Of a DNA stretch of 64,000 bases, positions 1 through 7,874 are shown in pieces. The notes beneath the pieces are model-generated. The model searched no databases, was not told the DNA's origin, and saw only the letters and a program-made list of their open reading frames with translations. Both the position numbers and the translations under genes were made by a program. The DNA is taken from contig OMTX01000023.1 in assembly GCA_900314085.1 (NCBI GenBank), positions 1 through 64,000 on the forward strand. The letters run 5' to 3'. This stretch comes from an uncultured Lachnospiraceae bacterium. Lineage in GTDB: Bacteria; Bacillota; Clostridia; Lachnospirales; Lachnospiraceae. Positions within the stretch are counted from its first letter, which is position 1, and each line of letters starts with the position of its first letter.

Positions 1-1344
1 GGCGGCGCTGCCGGCATGATGGCGGCGGTGAGCGCCGCCTCGGCCGGCAGCGCCGTCTGCTTGCTTGAAAAAAACGAAAAGCCGGGGAAGAAGATCTACA
101 TCACCGGAAAAGGCCGCTGCAACTTCACGAATGCGGCACCTATGGAAGACTATCAGACGGCGGTGAAGAAGAACCCCCGCTTTCTGCATTCCGCCTTCGC
201 GGCTTTCACGAATACGGACATGATGGCCTTTGTGGAAGAAAACGGAGTCCCTGTCAAAGTGGAACGGGGAAACCGCGCCTTTCCAGTTTCCGACCATGCC
301 AGCGATATTACAAAGGCTCTGATGCACGCCATGAAAGAGACAGGCGTCGAGGTGCGCCTGCATACGGAAGTCGGCTGTGTTTTGTTTGAACCGTATGATG
401 ATATTCTGCAAACAGATTCAACAATAGACACAGATTCAGCCATCGAAGAGATCCAAACGGATACGGCAGATGATTATGCCCGGCAGAAGCGGCGGAATCG
501 CTTAAACGGGCGTAGAAAGGTGCAAGGCGTTCGGTTGACTTCCGGAGAGGAAATATCCGCCGATGCTGTCATCGTAGCTACCGGCGGCCTTTCCTATCCG
601 GCGACGGGTTCGACGGGCGACGGCTACCGTTTTGCAGAGGATGCCAATCTCCGAATCGCAGCATGCCATCCGTCCCTGGTTCCCCTTGAGACCGCAGAGG
701 ACTATGTGAAGGATCTGCAGGGGCTTGCCCTCAAAAATGTCACCCTGTCCATTTGGTCTGCAAAGAAGAAAAAGCCGGTATTCAGCGAATTCGGGGAAAT
801 GCTCTTCACCCACTTTGGAATTTCCGGTCCGCTTGTTCTCACTGCATCTTCTGAGATCTATCCATATCTTTCAAAGGAGGGAAGCCTTGCGGCAGCTATT
901 GACCTGAAGCCTGCCCTCTCGGAGGAGGAAATCAGGGACCGTATTCTGAGGGAAATCAATGCCGGCCCGAAAAAAGAGATGAAAAGCCTCTACCGGAGCC
1001 TCCTTCCGGGAAAATTGGCGGATGTTTTCGAAACAATAGCGGAAATTCCGTCAGATCAGACAATTTCGGATCTGACGAAGGGGCAGCGGGCAAGACTCAT
1101 TTCCCTGCTCAAGGCCTTTCCTTTGACCATTACAGGCTATCGCGATTACAATGAAGCGGTGGTTACGAGCGGCGGCGTTGATTGCCGGGATGTGAACCCG
1201 TCGACGATGGAAGCAAAAGACGTTTCCGGCCTCTATTTCGCCGGCGAGGTTCTTGACTGCGATGCTGTTACCGGCGGCTTCAACCTGCAGATTGCCTGGT
1301 CGACCGGGTACCTGGCCGGCAAGTCGGCAGCAGAGTCAGGCTGA
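1..1344 (+). CDS. BaiN/HI0933-family FAD-dependent oxidoreductase (5' end cut by window)
   Basis: Flavoprotein of the HI0933/YhiN/BaiN family; the physiological substrate is usually unknown. The frame is already open at base 1 (codons for GGAAG before the first ATG at 16), which reads as the end of an FAD-binding GxGxxG loop, so the true start lies outside the window. Family hallmarks are TGKGRCNFTN near the N-terminus, ATGGLSYPATGSTGDG in the middle, and DAVTGGFNLQ close to the C-terminus, where the flavin is gripped. Odd: about 40 extra hydrophilic residues (bases 391-519), first Asp/Thr-rich and then Arg-rich, sit between two strands where relatives have a short turn. The stop overlaps an ATG, and cmk follows closely, so co-transcription is likely. 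Confidence 0.9.
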   Translation, partial: GGAAGMMAAVSAASAGSAVCLLEKNEKPGKKIYITGKGRCNFTNAAPMEDYQTAVKKNPRFLHSAFAAFTNTDMMAFVEENGVPVKVERGNRAFPVSDHASDITKALMHAMKETGVEVRLHTEVGCVLFEPYDDILQTDSTIDTDSAIEEIQTDTADDYARQKRRNRLNGRRKVQGVRLTSGEEISADAVIVATGGLSYPATGSTGDGYRFAEDANLRIAACHPSLVPLETAEDYVKDLQGLALKNVTLSIWSAKKKKPVFSEFGEMLFTHFGISGPLVLTASSEIYPYLSKEGSLAAAIDLKPALSEEEIRDRILREINAGPKKEMKSLYRSLLPGKLADVFETIAEIPSDQTISDLTKGQRARLISLLKAFPLTITGYRDYNEAVVTSGGVDCRDVNPSTMEAKDVSGLYFAGEVLDCDAVTGGFNLQIAWSTGYLAGKSAAESG

Positions 1345-1436
1345 TGGGAAACGAAAATCAAGAGGCTGAGGAATTGACAGTTCCTTTTGAAGCTTTTAAA
1401 AAAATGGCACAGGCAGTAAGTACAAGGAGCAGAAGA

Positions 1437-2105
1437 ATGGGAAAACAGATTGCCATTGACGGACCGGCCGGAGCCGGCAAGAGTACGATTGCGAAAAGAC
1501 TTTCAGCGGAGAAGGGCTTCATCTATGTGGATACCGGTGCTATGTACCGGGCAGTTGCGCTTTATTTTTTGAAGAATCATATGGATTTCCACGATGCGGC
1601 GCTTGTGGAGAAGAATCTGCCGGAAATCAAAATCGAACTGAAATATGTGGACGGAAGCCAGCGGGTCCTCCTGAACGGATGCGATGTTTCGACGGACATC
1701 CGGAAAGAAGAAGTCGGAAATGCGGCCTCTGTCACGAGTGTCTATCCGCCGGTGCGGGCCTATCTCACGGCGCTTCAGAAGCGGCTGGCTGAAGAAAACG
1801 ATGTCGTCATGGACGGACGGGACATCGGAACTGTGGTTCTTCCGCACGCCCAGGCAAAAATATATCTGACCGCTTCCGTAGAGACACGGGCGAAACGCCG
1901 CTTTGACGAGCTTGAAAAAAAGGGGGAGACTCCTGTCCTGTCTGAGATTGAAGAGGATATCCGCGACCGTGATTACCGGGATATGCATCGGGAGACCGCT
2001 CCTTTAAAGCAGGCAGAGGACGCGGTGCTTTTGGATTCCTCAGACATGACCATTGATGAAGTGGTTGAGGAAATGAAACGCGTCTGTGCGGAGAAGGGCA
2101 TTTGA
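1437..2105 (+). CDS. cmk: Cytidylate kinase
   Basis: Phosphorylates CMP and dCMP with ATP for pyrimidine nucleotide supply. The P-loop DGPAGAGKST lies at residues 7-16, DTGAMYRA follows, and the DGRDIGT motif of the family is present. The frame is open back to an ATG at 1344 that overlaps the preceding stop, but I chose 1437: it has AAGGAG seven bases upstream and gives 222 residues, the normal length. The 31 extra residues from the upstream ATG resemble no Cmk N-terminus. ispH starts two bases after the stop, so the two are translationally close. Confidence 0.95.
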   Translation: MGKQIAIDGPAGAGKSTIAKRLSAEKGFIYVDTGAMYRAVALYFLKNHMDFHDAALVEKNLPEIKIELKYVDGSQRVLLNGCDVSTDIRKEEVGNAASVTSVYPPVRAYLTALQKRLAEENDVVMDGRDIGTVVLPHAQAKIYLTASVETRAKRRFDELEKKGETPVLSEIEEDIRDRDYRDMHRETAPLKQAEDAVLLDSSDMTIDEVVEEMKRVCAEKGI

Positions 2106-2106
2106 T

Positions 2107-3006
2107 ATGGATGACGAAATGCAGGCAAAGGAGAGGTTGTGGAAGAGCGCATCCGGCCGCGAGGTCCGGGTGGCGGGCTCTGCCGGCTTCTGCTTCGGCG
2201 TGAAGCGGGCGGTGGATACCCTTTCCGGCCTGGTCGGAAAGACTGCCGGGCCCATCTACACCTACGGCCCTATTATTCATAATGAAACCGTGGTGGAGGA
2301 CTTCAAAAATAGAGGCGTCCGCCTGTACGAAGAGAATGCCGATCTTTCAGCCCTTGAGCCCGGAACCATGGTCCTCCGGTCCCACGGAGTCAGCAGGGAC
2401 GTGCAGAACGCCATTGCAGGAGCCGGCTTTGAAACCGTCGATGCCACCTGCCCCTTTGTCGGAAAAATTCACCGGACAGTCGAACAATATTCGCGCGACG
2501 GCTATTTTATTCTTATTCTTGGAAACCCCGATCACCCTGAAGTTCAGGGGATCACGGGCTGGGTGTGCGGGGATGCCTACAAAGTTGTCTCAAATGAAGA
2601 TGAAATTGCTGCCCTGAATGTTCCCACGGACAGAAAAGTCTGCGTCGTTGCCCAGACGACTTTCCGCTTCGACAAATTTGAGAAATTGGTTGAAATGATT
2701 GAACAAAAAGGGTATTATACTTATGCTCAAAACACAATATGCAATGCTACCGAACTGCGGCAGAGAGAGGCAGCGGCATTAAGTGAATGGGCAGATGTAA
2801 TGCTGGTAATTGGCGGTAAGAACAGTTCAAACAGCCGCAAGCTGTTTGACATATGCAGAGATCACTGCGGGAGGACTTACTTCCTGCAGACTGCGGAGGA
2901 ACTTTCAGTTCCCGACCTTTATTCCATTCAACACATCGGTATTACAGCGGGTGCGTCTACCCCGGAAAAAATTATCGAGGAGGTTTTTCAGAAATGTCAG
3001 AAATGA
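2107..3006 (+). CDS. ispH: 4-hydroxy-3-methylbut-2-enyl diphosphate reductase
   Basis: Last enzyme of the MEP isoprenoid pathway, an iron-sulfur protein making IPP and DMAPP. The first cluster cysteine is in AGFCFGVKRAV, the second in DATCPFVGK and the third in NTICNAT, with family motifs YGPIIHN, RSHG and GASTPE also present. The ATG at 2107 gives 299 residues, normal for the family; an upstream GTG in the same frame would overlap cmk. Its last 13 bases overlap the start of rpsA in another frame. In many Clostridia IspH and S1 are one fused protein; here they are two overlapping genes. Confidence 0.96.
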   Translation: MDDEMQAKERLWKSASGREVRVAGSAGFCFGVKRAVDTLSGLVGKTAGPIYTYGPIIHNETVVEDFKNRGVRLYEENADLSALEPGTMVLRSHGVSRDVQNAIAGAGFETVDATCPFVGKIHRTVEQYSRDGYFILILGNPDHPEVQGITGWVCGDAYKVVSNEDEIAALNVPTDRKVCVVAQTTFRFDKFEKLVEMIEQKGYYTYAQNTICNATELRQREAAALSEWADVMLVIGGKNSSNSRKLFDICRDHCGRTYFLQTAEELSVPDLYSIQHIGITAGASTPEKIIEEVFQKCQK

Positions 3007-4133
3007 GTTTCGAACAAATGCTAGACGAGTCTTTCGTAACTATCAAGAATGGAGATGTGGTCAAGGGAACTGTTATTTCCGTTAAGCCGGAAGAGATCAT
3101 CCTGAACATCGGCTACAAGTCCGACGGCATCATCACGAGAAATGAATATTCTGCCGATTCAAGTCTCGACCTGACGACTGTCGTTAAGGAAGGCGATGAG
3201 ATGGAGGCCAAGGTTGTCAAGGTATCTGACAGCGAAGGCCAGGTCATTCTTTCCTACAGAAGACTTGCCCAGGAAAAGGGCAACCAGCGTCTCCAGGAAG
3301 CCTTCGACAATGACGAAGTGCTTACCGGAAAAATAGTACAGGTACTGAAGGGTGGTCTTTCCGCAGAGGTTGACGGTGCACGGGTATTCATTCCTGCATC
3401 CCTGATCTCTGACGGATACGTCAAGGACCTCACCCAATTCAAGGGACAGGATCTGGAATTCAAGATCATTGAGTTCGAGCCCAAGAAGCGCCGGATCATC
3501 GGTGACCGCAAGTCTCTCATTGTTTCCGAGAAGAAGGCAAAGCAGGACGAGCTCCTGTCTACCCTGAAGGTCGGCGATGTCATTGAAGGAACGGTCAAGA
3601 ATGTGACGAATTTCGGCGCATTCGTGGATCTCGGCGGAATCGACGGGCTTCTCCATATTTCCGAGATGTCCTGGGGGCGCGTAGAAAACCCTGCAAAGCT
3701 TTATCATGAAGGCGATACGGTCAAGGTCTTCATCAAAGATATCAAGGATTCAAAGATTGCCCTTTCCCGCAAGTTCCCGGATGAGAACCCCTGGAACGAC
3801 GCAGCAGAGAAGTTCGCAGTTGGAAACATTGTCAAAGGCCGCGTAGCGCGTATGGCTGACTTTGGTGCCTTCATTGAGCTGGCTCCCGGAATTGACGGCC
3901 TCCTTCATGTCTCCCAGATCTCCAAGGAGCATATCGACAAGCCGTCAGATGTCCTTTCCATCGGACAGGAGGTTGAGGCCCGTGTCGTAGAACTTCGTGA
4001 GAACGAGCACAAGATTTCCCTTTCCCTGAAGGCACTGAACCGTCCTGAGGAAGAGAAGGCTGAAGACGGCGAGTATGCTGATGTGGACGTTGAAAAGGCT
4101 GCTGCAGAGTCTTCTGAAGAAAGCGCTGAGTGA
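2994..4133 (+). CDS. rpsA: Ribosomal protein S1 / S1 RNA-binding repeat protein
   Basis: RNA-binding protein with four OB-fold S1 repeats (about residues 15-90, 105-175, 190-258 and 275-345), ending in an acidic Glu/Ala/Ser tail. Repeats 3 and 4 carry the typical TNFGAFVDLGG..GLLHISE and ADFGAFIELAPG..GLLHVSQ cores. I place the start at the ATG at 2994, preceded by CGAGGAGG; a second ATG at 3003 is possible. The open frame extends further upstream inside ispH, but that part has no S1 similarity. At 379 residues it matches Gram-positive S1 homologues with four repeats rather than the six-repeat enterobacterial form. A terminator follows at 4178. Confidence 0.92.
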   Translation: MSEMSFEQMLDESFVTIKNGDVVKGTVISVKPEEIILNIGYKSDGIITRNEYSADSSLDLTTVVKEGDEMEAKVVKVSDSEGQVILSYRRLAQEKGNQRLQEAFDNDEVLTGKIVQVLKGGLSAEVDGARVFIPASLISDGYVKDLTQFKGQDLEFKIIEFEPKKRRIIGDRKSLIVSEKKAKQDELLSTLKVGDVIEGTVKNVTNFGAFVDLGGIDGLLHISEMSWGRVENPAKLYHEGDTVKVFIKDIKDSKIALSRKFPDENPWNDAAEKFAVGNIVKGRVARMADFGAFIELAPGIDGLLHVSQISKEHIDKPSDVLSIGQEVEARVVELRENEHKISLSLKALNRPEEEKAEDGEYADVDVEKAAAESSEESAE

Positions 4134-4177
4134 ATATAGGGCTTTTGCCATTTGATATTACTTTTTGATTGAAGAGA

Positions 4178-4224
4178 GAAAGGAGCGTTCGAGTGTTTGC
4201 AGCCGTGCGCTCCTTTCCTTATTT
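4178..4224 (+). terminator. Terminator-like hairpin after rpsA
   Basis: GAAAGGAGCG (4178-4187) pairs perfectly with CGCTCCTTTC (4208-4217), followed by a T-rich tail. It lies between rpsA and the chosen cheR start, which argues against the longer cheR reading frame that would run through it. Confidence 0.65.
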
Positions 4225-4242
4225 CAAAAGGGGGAACTGATT

Positions 4243-5034
4243 TTGGAGCACTATGAAGAGTTCAAGGCCGAAATCCTGAAGATGACAAAAATCGATCTCA
4301 ATTCCTACAAGGAAAAGCAGATGAAACGGCGGATTGAGTCCCTCGTGACGAAGCACAGCCTGACTTCATTTGCTGATTACGTGCAGCTTTTAAAGACCGA
4401 CAAGGAAGCCTTCAACGAATTCATCAACTTCATGACAATCAACGTTTCGGAGTTTTACCGGAATCCGGACCAGTGGAAGCTTTTGACGGAGACCTTCATT
4501 CCGGAACTTCAGCAGAAAAACGGCAATCGCCTGAAAATCTGGTCGGCAGCCTGCTCGACCGGTGACGAACCCTATTCGCTTGTGATGGCGCTTTCCGGCC
4601 TGATGCCCCTTCGCGACATCCACATCTATGCAACGGATATCGACAAGACCGTCATTGGCAAAGCCAAGGTCGGCCTTTACAACGAGAAGTCCATTGCCGG
4701 CGTTCCGGATGAATACAAGAAAAAATACTTCACGAAGATTGGCGAGTCCTATCAGATTTCTGACGAGATCAAGCGGCAGGTGGAGTTCCATGAGTCAAAC
4801 CTGCTTCTGGACAAGTATCCTTCTGACTGCGATCTCATCGTCTGCCGGAATGTGCTGATCTACTTCACGGAAGAGGCGAAGCACGATGTCTATGTGAAGT
4901 TCCAGCAGGCGCTGAAACCCGATGGCATTCTCTTCATCGGGTCGACGGAGCAGGTCATGGATTACAAGGAAATCGGCTTCAAGCGCCGGACATCCTTCTT
5001 CTATCAGAGGGACGACTCCGGGAAAACCATCTAG
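4243..5034 (+). CDS. cheR: CheR-type chemotaxis protein glutamate methyltransferase
   Basis: SAM-dependent methyltransferase that methylates glutamates of chemoreceptors. An N-terminal CheR helical domain (about residues 5-60) is followed by the Rossmann-like catalytic domain. Visible motifs are SEFYRNPDQW, the SAM loop SAACSTGDEPYS, ATDID, CRNVLIYF and the late LFIGSTEQ. I use the TTG at 4243, preceded by AAGGGGG; it gives 263 residues, normal for CheR. The open frame back to 4165 crosses a terminator hairpin. No other chemotaxis gene is nearby, so it is an orphan here; a role with receptors encoded elsewhere is inference. Confidence 0.9.
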   Translation: MEHYEEFKAEILKMTKIDLNSYKEKQMKRRIESLVTKHSLTSFADYVQLLKTDKEAFNEFINFMTINVSEFYRNPDQWKLLTETFIPELQQKNGNRLKIWSAACSTGDEPYSLVMALSGLMPLRDIHIYATDIDKTVIGKAKVGLYNEKSIAGVPDEYKKKYFTKIGESYQISDEIKRQVEFHESNLLLDKYPSDCDLIVCRNVLIYFTEEAKHDVYVKFQQALKPDGILFIGSTEQVMDYKEIGFKRRTSFFYQRDDSGKTI

Positions 5035-5104
5035 GCTGTTTTTGGAAGGGACGGCCCGGAGGGGAAAGAAAAATCCTGCCTTGTGCAGGTAATCAGAAGA
5101 AAAT

Positions 5105-5145
5105 AAGGGCTCTGCATGAGGTTTTCCTCAGCAGGGCCCTTTTTC
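5105..5145 (+). terminator. Rho-independent terminator after cheR
   Basis: AAGGGCTCTGC pairs with GCAGGGCCCTT across a nested TGAGG-tttt-CCTCA stem, followed by TTTTTCT. It ends the cheR transcript and faces the end of the minus-strand exonuclease gene. Confidence 0.85.
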
Positions 5146-5191
5146 TATAGCCTTCAGGTTGTGTCCAAGGCACGCAGCAGGAAACCGGAGC

Positions 5192-6268
5192 TTAACCGCA
5201 TCGCAATATACCTTTGATCAGAAGAGCAGCGTAGGCTGCCAGGGTTTCCCGTGAGACATTTGCCGGGTTGAGCTCGATATAGGACACAGTGCTTTCGAAG
5301 GAATCGCGGTAGGGGCGGAGCCCATCCATTTGCATTCCCTTCGGCAGGAGACAGAAATAGCCCGTCTTCTCCGCATAGCAGTCGGCCAAACGGGCTTTCC
5401 TGACAGCATTCTTCGGCAGGGAAACAACCAGGGCGGCCGGAATGACCTTTTCCTCTGAAAGAAGGACCCGGTAGGCCTTAGGATTTCCGAAAAAGTAGCG
5501 TTTTGTGCCCTTTTCTGCCCGTATGGTGCCCATAATTTCATCCTCTGAAAAGCGGAAAACGGCATTTTTTGAGGATAATGTAAAACCGACAGGGGTACGG
5601 ATCCCGCTCCTTCCTTCGAAAGTGCAGGCACCTGCCCCTTCGGGAACAAGCCTTTCAACGGTAACCGCAGGCTCCTGCAGTTTCTTCAGCTCGAGGATAG
5701 AGAGTACCGGAAACATATCCGCGACATCCTCTTCGTTGTGAAGGAGGACGGTGTGTTCCTTCTCCGGATCCCCTGTGAGCGTATAGTCCTTCCAGACTTT
5801 GATGAGGTCGCCTCCCGAGAACTCATCTTCCCGGAAAATGCCGAAGAACTGCTCAATGGATTTGAGCTTCCTCGATTTCATTGGAAAGACGGGAGAGATA
5901 AGCCGCGAATCCCGGTAGAGATCAATGGATTCTTCCGGCTCAAAAGAAAGACTGTACTGCATTGACCGCTTTTGAATGAAAGGAATATCGAAGGCATCGC
6001 CGTTGAAACTGATGAATTTCCGGTACTGTCCGGCTTCCTTTAGAAAGGCGCGGAGAATTTCCTCCTCATCTGTCATATCCTCTGCAAAATACTGGGTGAC
6101 TGTCAGGGTTTCCGGATCCCTCGGCCGGGCTGTGCCGATGAGATAGATCATGGCGGTGGCAGGAGAGAAGCCTGTCGTTTCAATGTCGAAGAGGAGGGCG
6201 TCCTCCATATAGGAGAGGAGGCAGCGGAATTTGTCCTCAATTTTGTGATCTGTTCGAATGATTTTCAT
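5192..6268 (-). CDS. Ribonuclease H-like (YprB-type) exonuclease domain protein
   Basis: Predicted DnaQ/RNase H-fold 3'-5' exonuclease of the RNase_H_2 (YprB) group, function not established. The first acidic motif is LLFDIETTGFSP, the second region FISFNGDAFDIPFI and the third HNEEDVADM, consistent with a DEDD-type metal site in the first 210 residues. The C-terminal half (about 150 residues) has no motif I recognise. I take the ATG at 6268 (358 residues); neither it nor a TTG at 6310 has a convincing Shine-Dalgarno. It is divergent from rnfC and convergent with cheR, alone on its strand. Confidence 0.8.
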   Translation of the reverse strand: MKIIRTDHKIEDKFRCLLSYMEDALLFDIETTGFSPATAMIYLIGTARPRDPETLTVTQYFAEDMTDEEEILRAFLKEAGQYRKFISFNGDAFDIPFIQKRSMQYSLSFEPEESIDLYRDSRLISPVFPMKSRKLKSIEQFFGIFREDEFSGGDLIKVWKDYTLTGDPEKEHTVLLHNEEDVADMFPVLSILELKKLQEPAVTVERLVPEGAGACTFEGRSGIRTPVGFTLSSKNAVFRFSEDEIMGTIRAEKGTKRYFFGNPKAYRVLLSEEKVIPAALVVSLPKNAVRKARLADCYAEKTGYFCLLPKGMQMDGLRPYRDSFESTVSYIELNPANVSRETLAAYAALLIKGILRCG

Positions 6269-6300
6269 TGTTTTGAAGATTTTTATTCGCTTATGAATGC

Positions 6301-6315
6301 AAGCGTTCAACGCTT
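6301..6315. promoter_or_regulatory. Perfect inverted repeat upstream of the exonuclease gene
   Basis: AAGCGTT-c-AACGCTT, two 7-bp arms around one base. It lies 32 bases before the exonuclease ATG and in the same divergent gap that carries the rnf promoter. It could be an operator; nothing identifies the protein. Confidence 0.35.
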
Positions 6316-6425
6316 TTGAAATTCTGTGTGCTGAATAGTTACAGATTGTTCTGCCGTGTACTTAAAGAAGAACAAAATATAAACAAAATATAAAGTCTGT
6401 CCGGCTGATATTTTGTAAAAAGTGT

Positions 6426-6466
6426 TATACTTGAACAGGTGTGGTCTGCGGATGTAAGTGCTTACA
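6426..6466 (+). promoter_or_regulatory. Candidate rnf promoter -10 and downstream operator-like palindrome
   Basis: A TATACT hexamer (6426-6431) preceded by a GTGT context is the best -10 before rnfC; no good -35 is visible. Fifteen to thirty bases further, TGTAAG-tg-CTTACA (6453-6466) is a palindrome with 6-bp arms. Its position just after the expected start site suits a repressor site. A perfect tandem repeat of ACAAAATATAA lies upstream at 6372-6393. Confidence 0.4.
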
Positions 6467-6524
6467 CACGCGCTTCGTTTGATATTATACCATACCCGAG
6501 AAAAGAAAAAGGAGGTAGGCTTAG

Positions 6525-7862
6525 ATGAGCCAGAAGACTTTTCAAGGCGGAGTTCATCCCTTTGAAGGCAAGGAGCTTTCAAAGGACAAGCCGGTAAAAG
6601 ACTTAAGACCGTCAGGGGAATATGTCTTCCCTGTGTCCCAGCACATCGGCGCTCCGGCAACCCCGGTTGTAGCCGTAGGCGACAGTGTCTTAAGAGGGCA
6701 GAAGATTGCAGAGGCCGGCGGATTCGTTTCCGCGCCCGTATATTCTTCCGTATCCGGCACCGTCAAAAAAATCGAGCCCCGGCTTTCCGCTACGGGTTCC
6801 ATGGTCAATTCCATCGTCATCGAAAGCGATGACAAATTCCTAGACGTAGGTTTCCATGAGGAGAAGGATCCCCTTTCCCTTCCCAAGGAGACCATCATCG
6901 GCAAGATCAAGGATGCCGGCGTCGTCGGAATGGGCGGTGCAGGTTTCCCCACCCACGTCAAGCTTTCTCCCAAGAATCCGGATGCGATAGACTACATCAT
7001 CGCCAACTGCGCCGAGTGCGAGCCCTACCTTACGAGCGACTACCGGACGATGAAGGAGCATCCTGAAAAACTGATCCTTGGCATGAAGATTATCCTTTCC
7101 ATCTTCCCCAATGCCCAGGGTGTTTTTGCCATTGAGAACAACAAGATGGACTGCATCGAGGAGTTTGAAAAGCTCTGCGCGGATGAGCCCAAGCTTTCCG
7201 TTACCCGCCTGGTGACCAAGTACCCCCAGGGCGGTGAACGCCAGATCATTCATGCCGTTACTGGCCGCGACATCAACTCCAAGATGCTGCCTGCCGATGC
7301 CGGCTGCATTGTGGACAATGTGGCCACAATCTGCGCCATCTGCGATGCCGTGAAGGACGGGGTTCCCGTCATCGACCGGACATTCACTGTCACAGGCGAC
7401 GCCATTTCAAATCCCTGCAACTTCCGCATTCCGATCGGCACTTCCTTCCAGAAGCTCGTTGATGCCGCGGACGGTTTCGTCCATGAGCCCGAGAAGATTA
7501 TTTCCGGCGGCCCCATGATGGGCTTTGCCATGTACACTCTGGATGTGCCCACCACAAAGACCACATCCGATGTCCTCTGCCTTGTGCACGATGAGGCTTC
7601 CGCTGCAGAGACTACGGCCTGCATCAACTGCGGCCGCTGCGTCGATGCCTGCCCGGAGCACCTCGTTCCTTCGCGCCTTGCTGATTATTCTGAGCACAAT
7701 CAGAGTGAGTCGTTCGAGAAGTGGTACGGCCTAGAGTGTATCGAGTGCGGTTCCTGCTCCTTCGTATGTCCCGCCAAGCGCCCGCTTGCCCAGGACATCA
7801 AGACAAAGAAGAAAGCTGTCCTTGCCGAGAAGAAGGCAAAAGCGGCTGCAGCAAAGAAGTAA
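6525..7862 (+). CDS. rnfC: Rnf complex subunit C (electron input, 4Fe-4S/FMN)
   Basis: Peripheral subunit of the Rnf ferredoxin:NAD+ oxidoreductase, which couples electron flow to ion export. It has an N-terminal barrel-like domain (GGVHPFEGKELS), a flavin/NAD-binding region with GVVGMGGAGFPTHVK and NCAECEPY, a SLBB-like region, and two ferredoxin clusters, CINCGRCVDACP and CIECGSCSFVCP, near residues 365 and 405. It ends in a Lys/Ala-rich tail. AGGAGG precedes the ATG at 6525. First gene of rnfCDGEAB, followed four bases later by the Shine-Dalgarno of rnfD. Confidence 0.97.
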   Translation: MSQKTFQGGVHPFEGKELSKDKPVKDLRPSGEYVFPVSQHIGAPATPVVAVGDSVLRGQKIAEAGGFVSAPVYSSVSGTVKKIEPRLSATGSMVNSIVIESDDKFLDVGFHEEKDPLSLPKETIIGKIKDAGVVGMGGAGFPTHVKLSPKNPDAIDYIIANCAECEPYLTSDYRTMKEHPEKLILGMKIILSIFPNAQGVFAIENNKMDCIEEFEKLCADEPKLSVTRLVTKYPQGGERQIIHAVTGRDINSKMLPADAGCIVDNVATICAICDAVKDGVPVIDRTFTVTGDAISNPCNFRIPIGTSFQKLVDAADGFVHEPEKIISGGPMMGFAMYTLDVPTTKTTSDVLCLVHDEASAAETTACINCGRCVDACPEHLVPSRLADYSEHNQSESFEKWYGLECIECGSCSFVCPAKRPLAQDIKTKKKAVLAEKKAKAAAAKK

Positions 7863-7874
7863 GAGGTGAACGAA

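Noticed and set aside
2271-2287. Extra copy of the dispersed motif (ATTATTCATAATGAAA) inside ispH
   Set aside because: It encodes conserved residues (IIHNE) of IspH and shares only part of the motif, so it is explained by coding constraint.
4165-4242. Longer cheR reading frame starting upstream of 4243
   Set aside because: It runs through a terminator hairpin (4178-4224) and adds residues unlike CheR; the TTG at 4243 has a good ribosome site.
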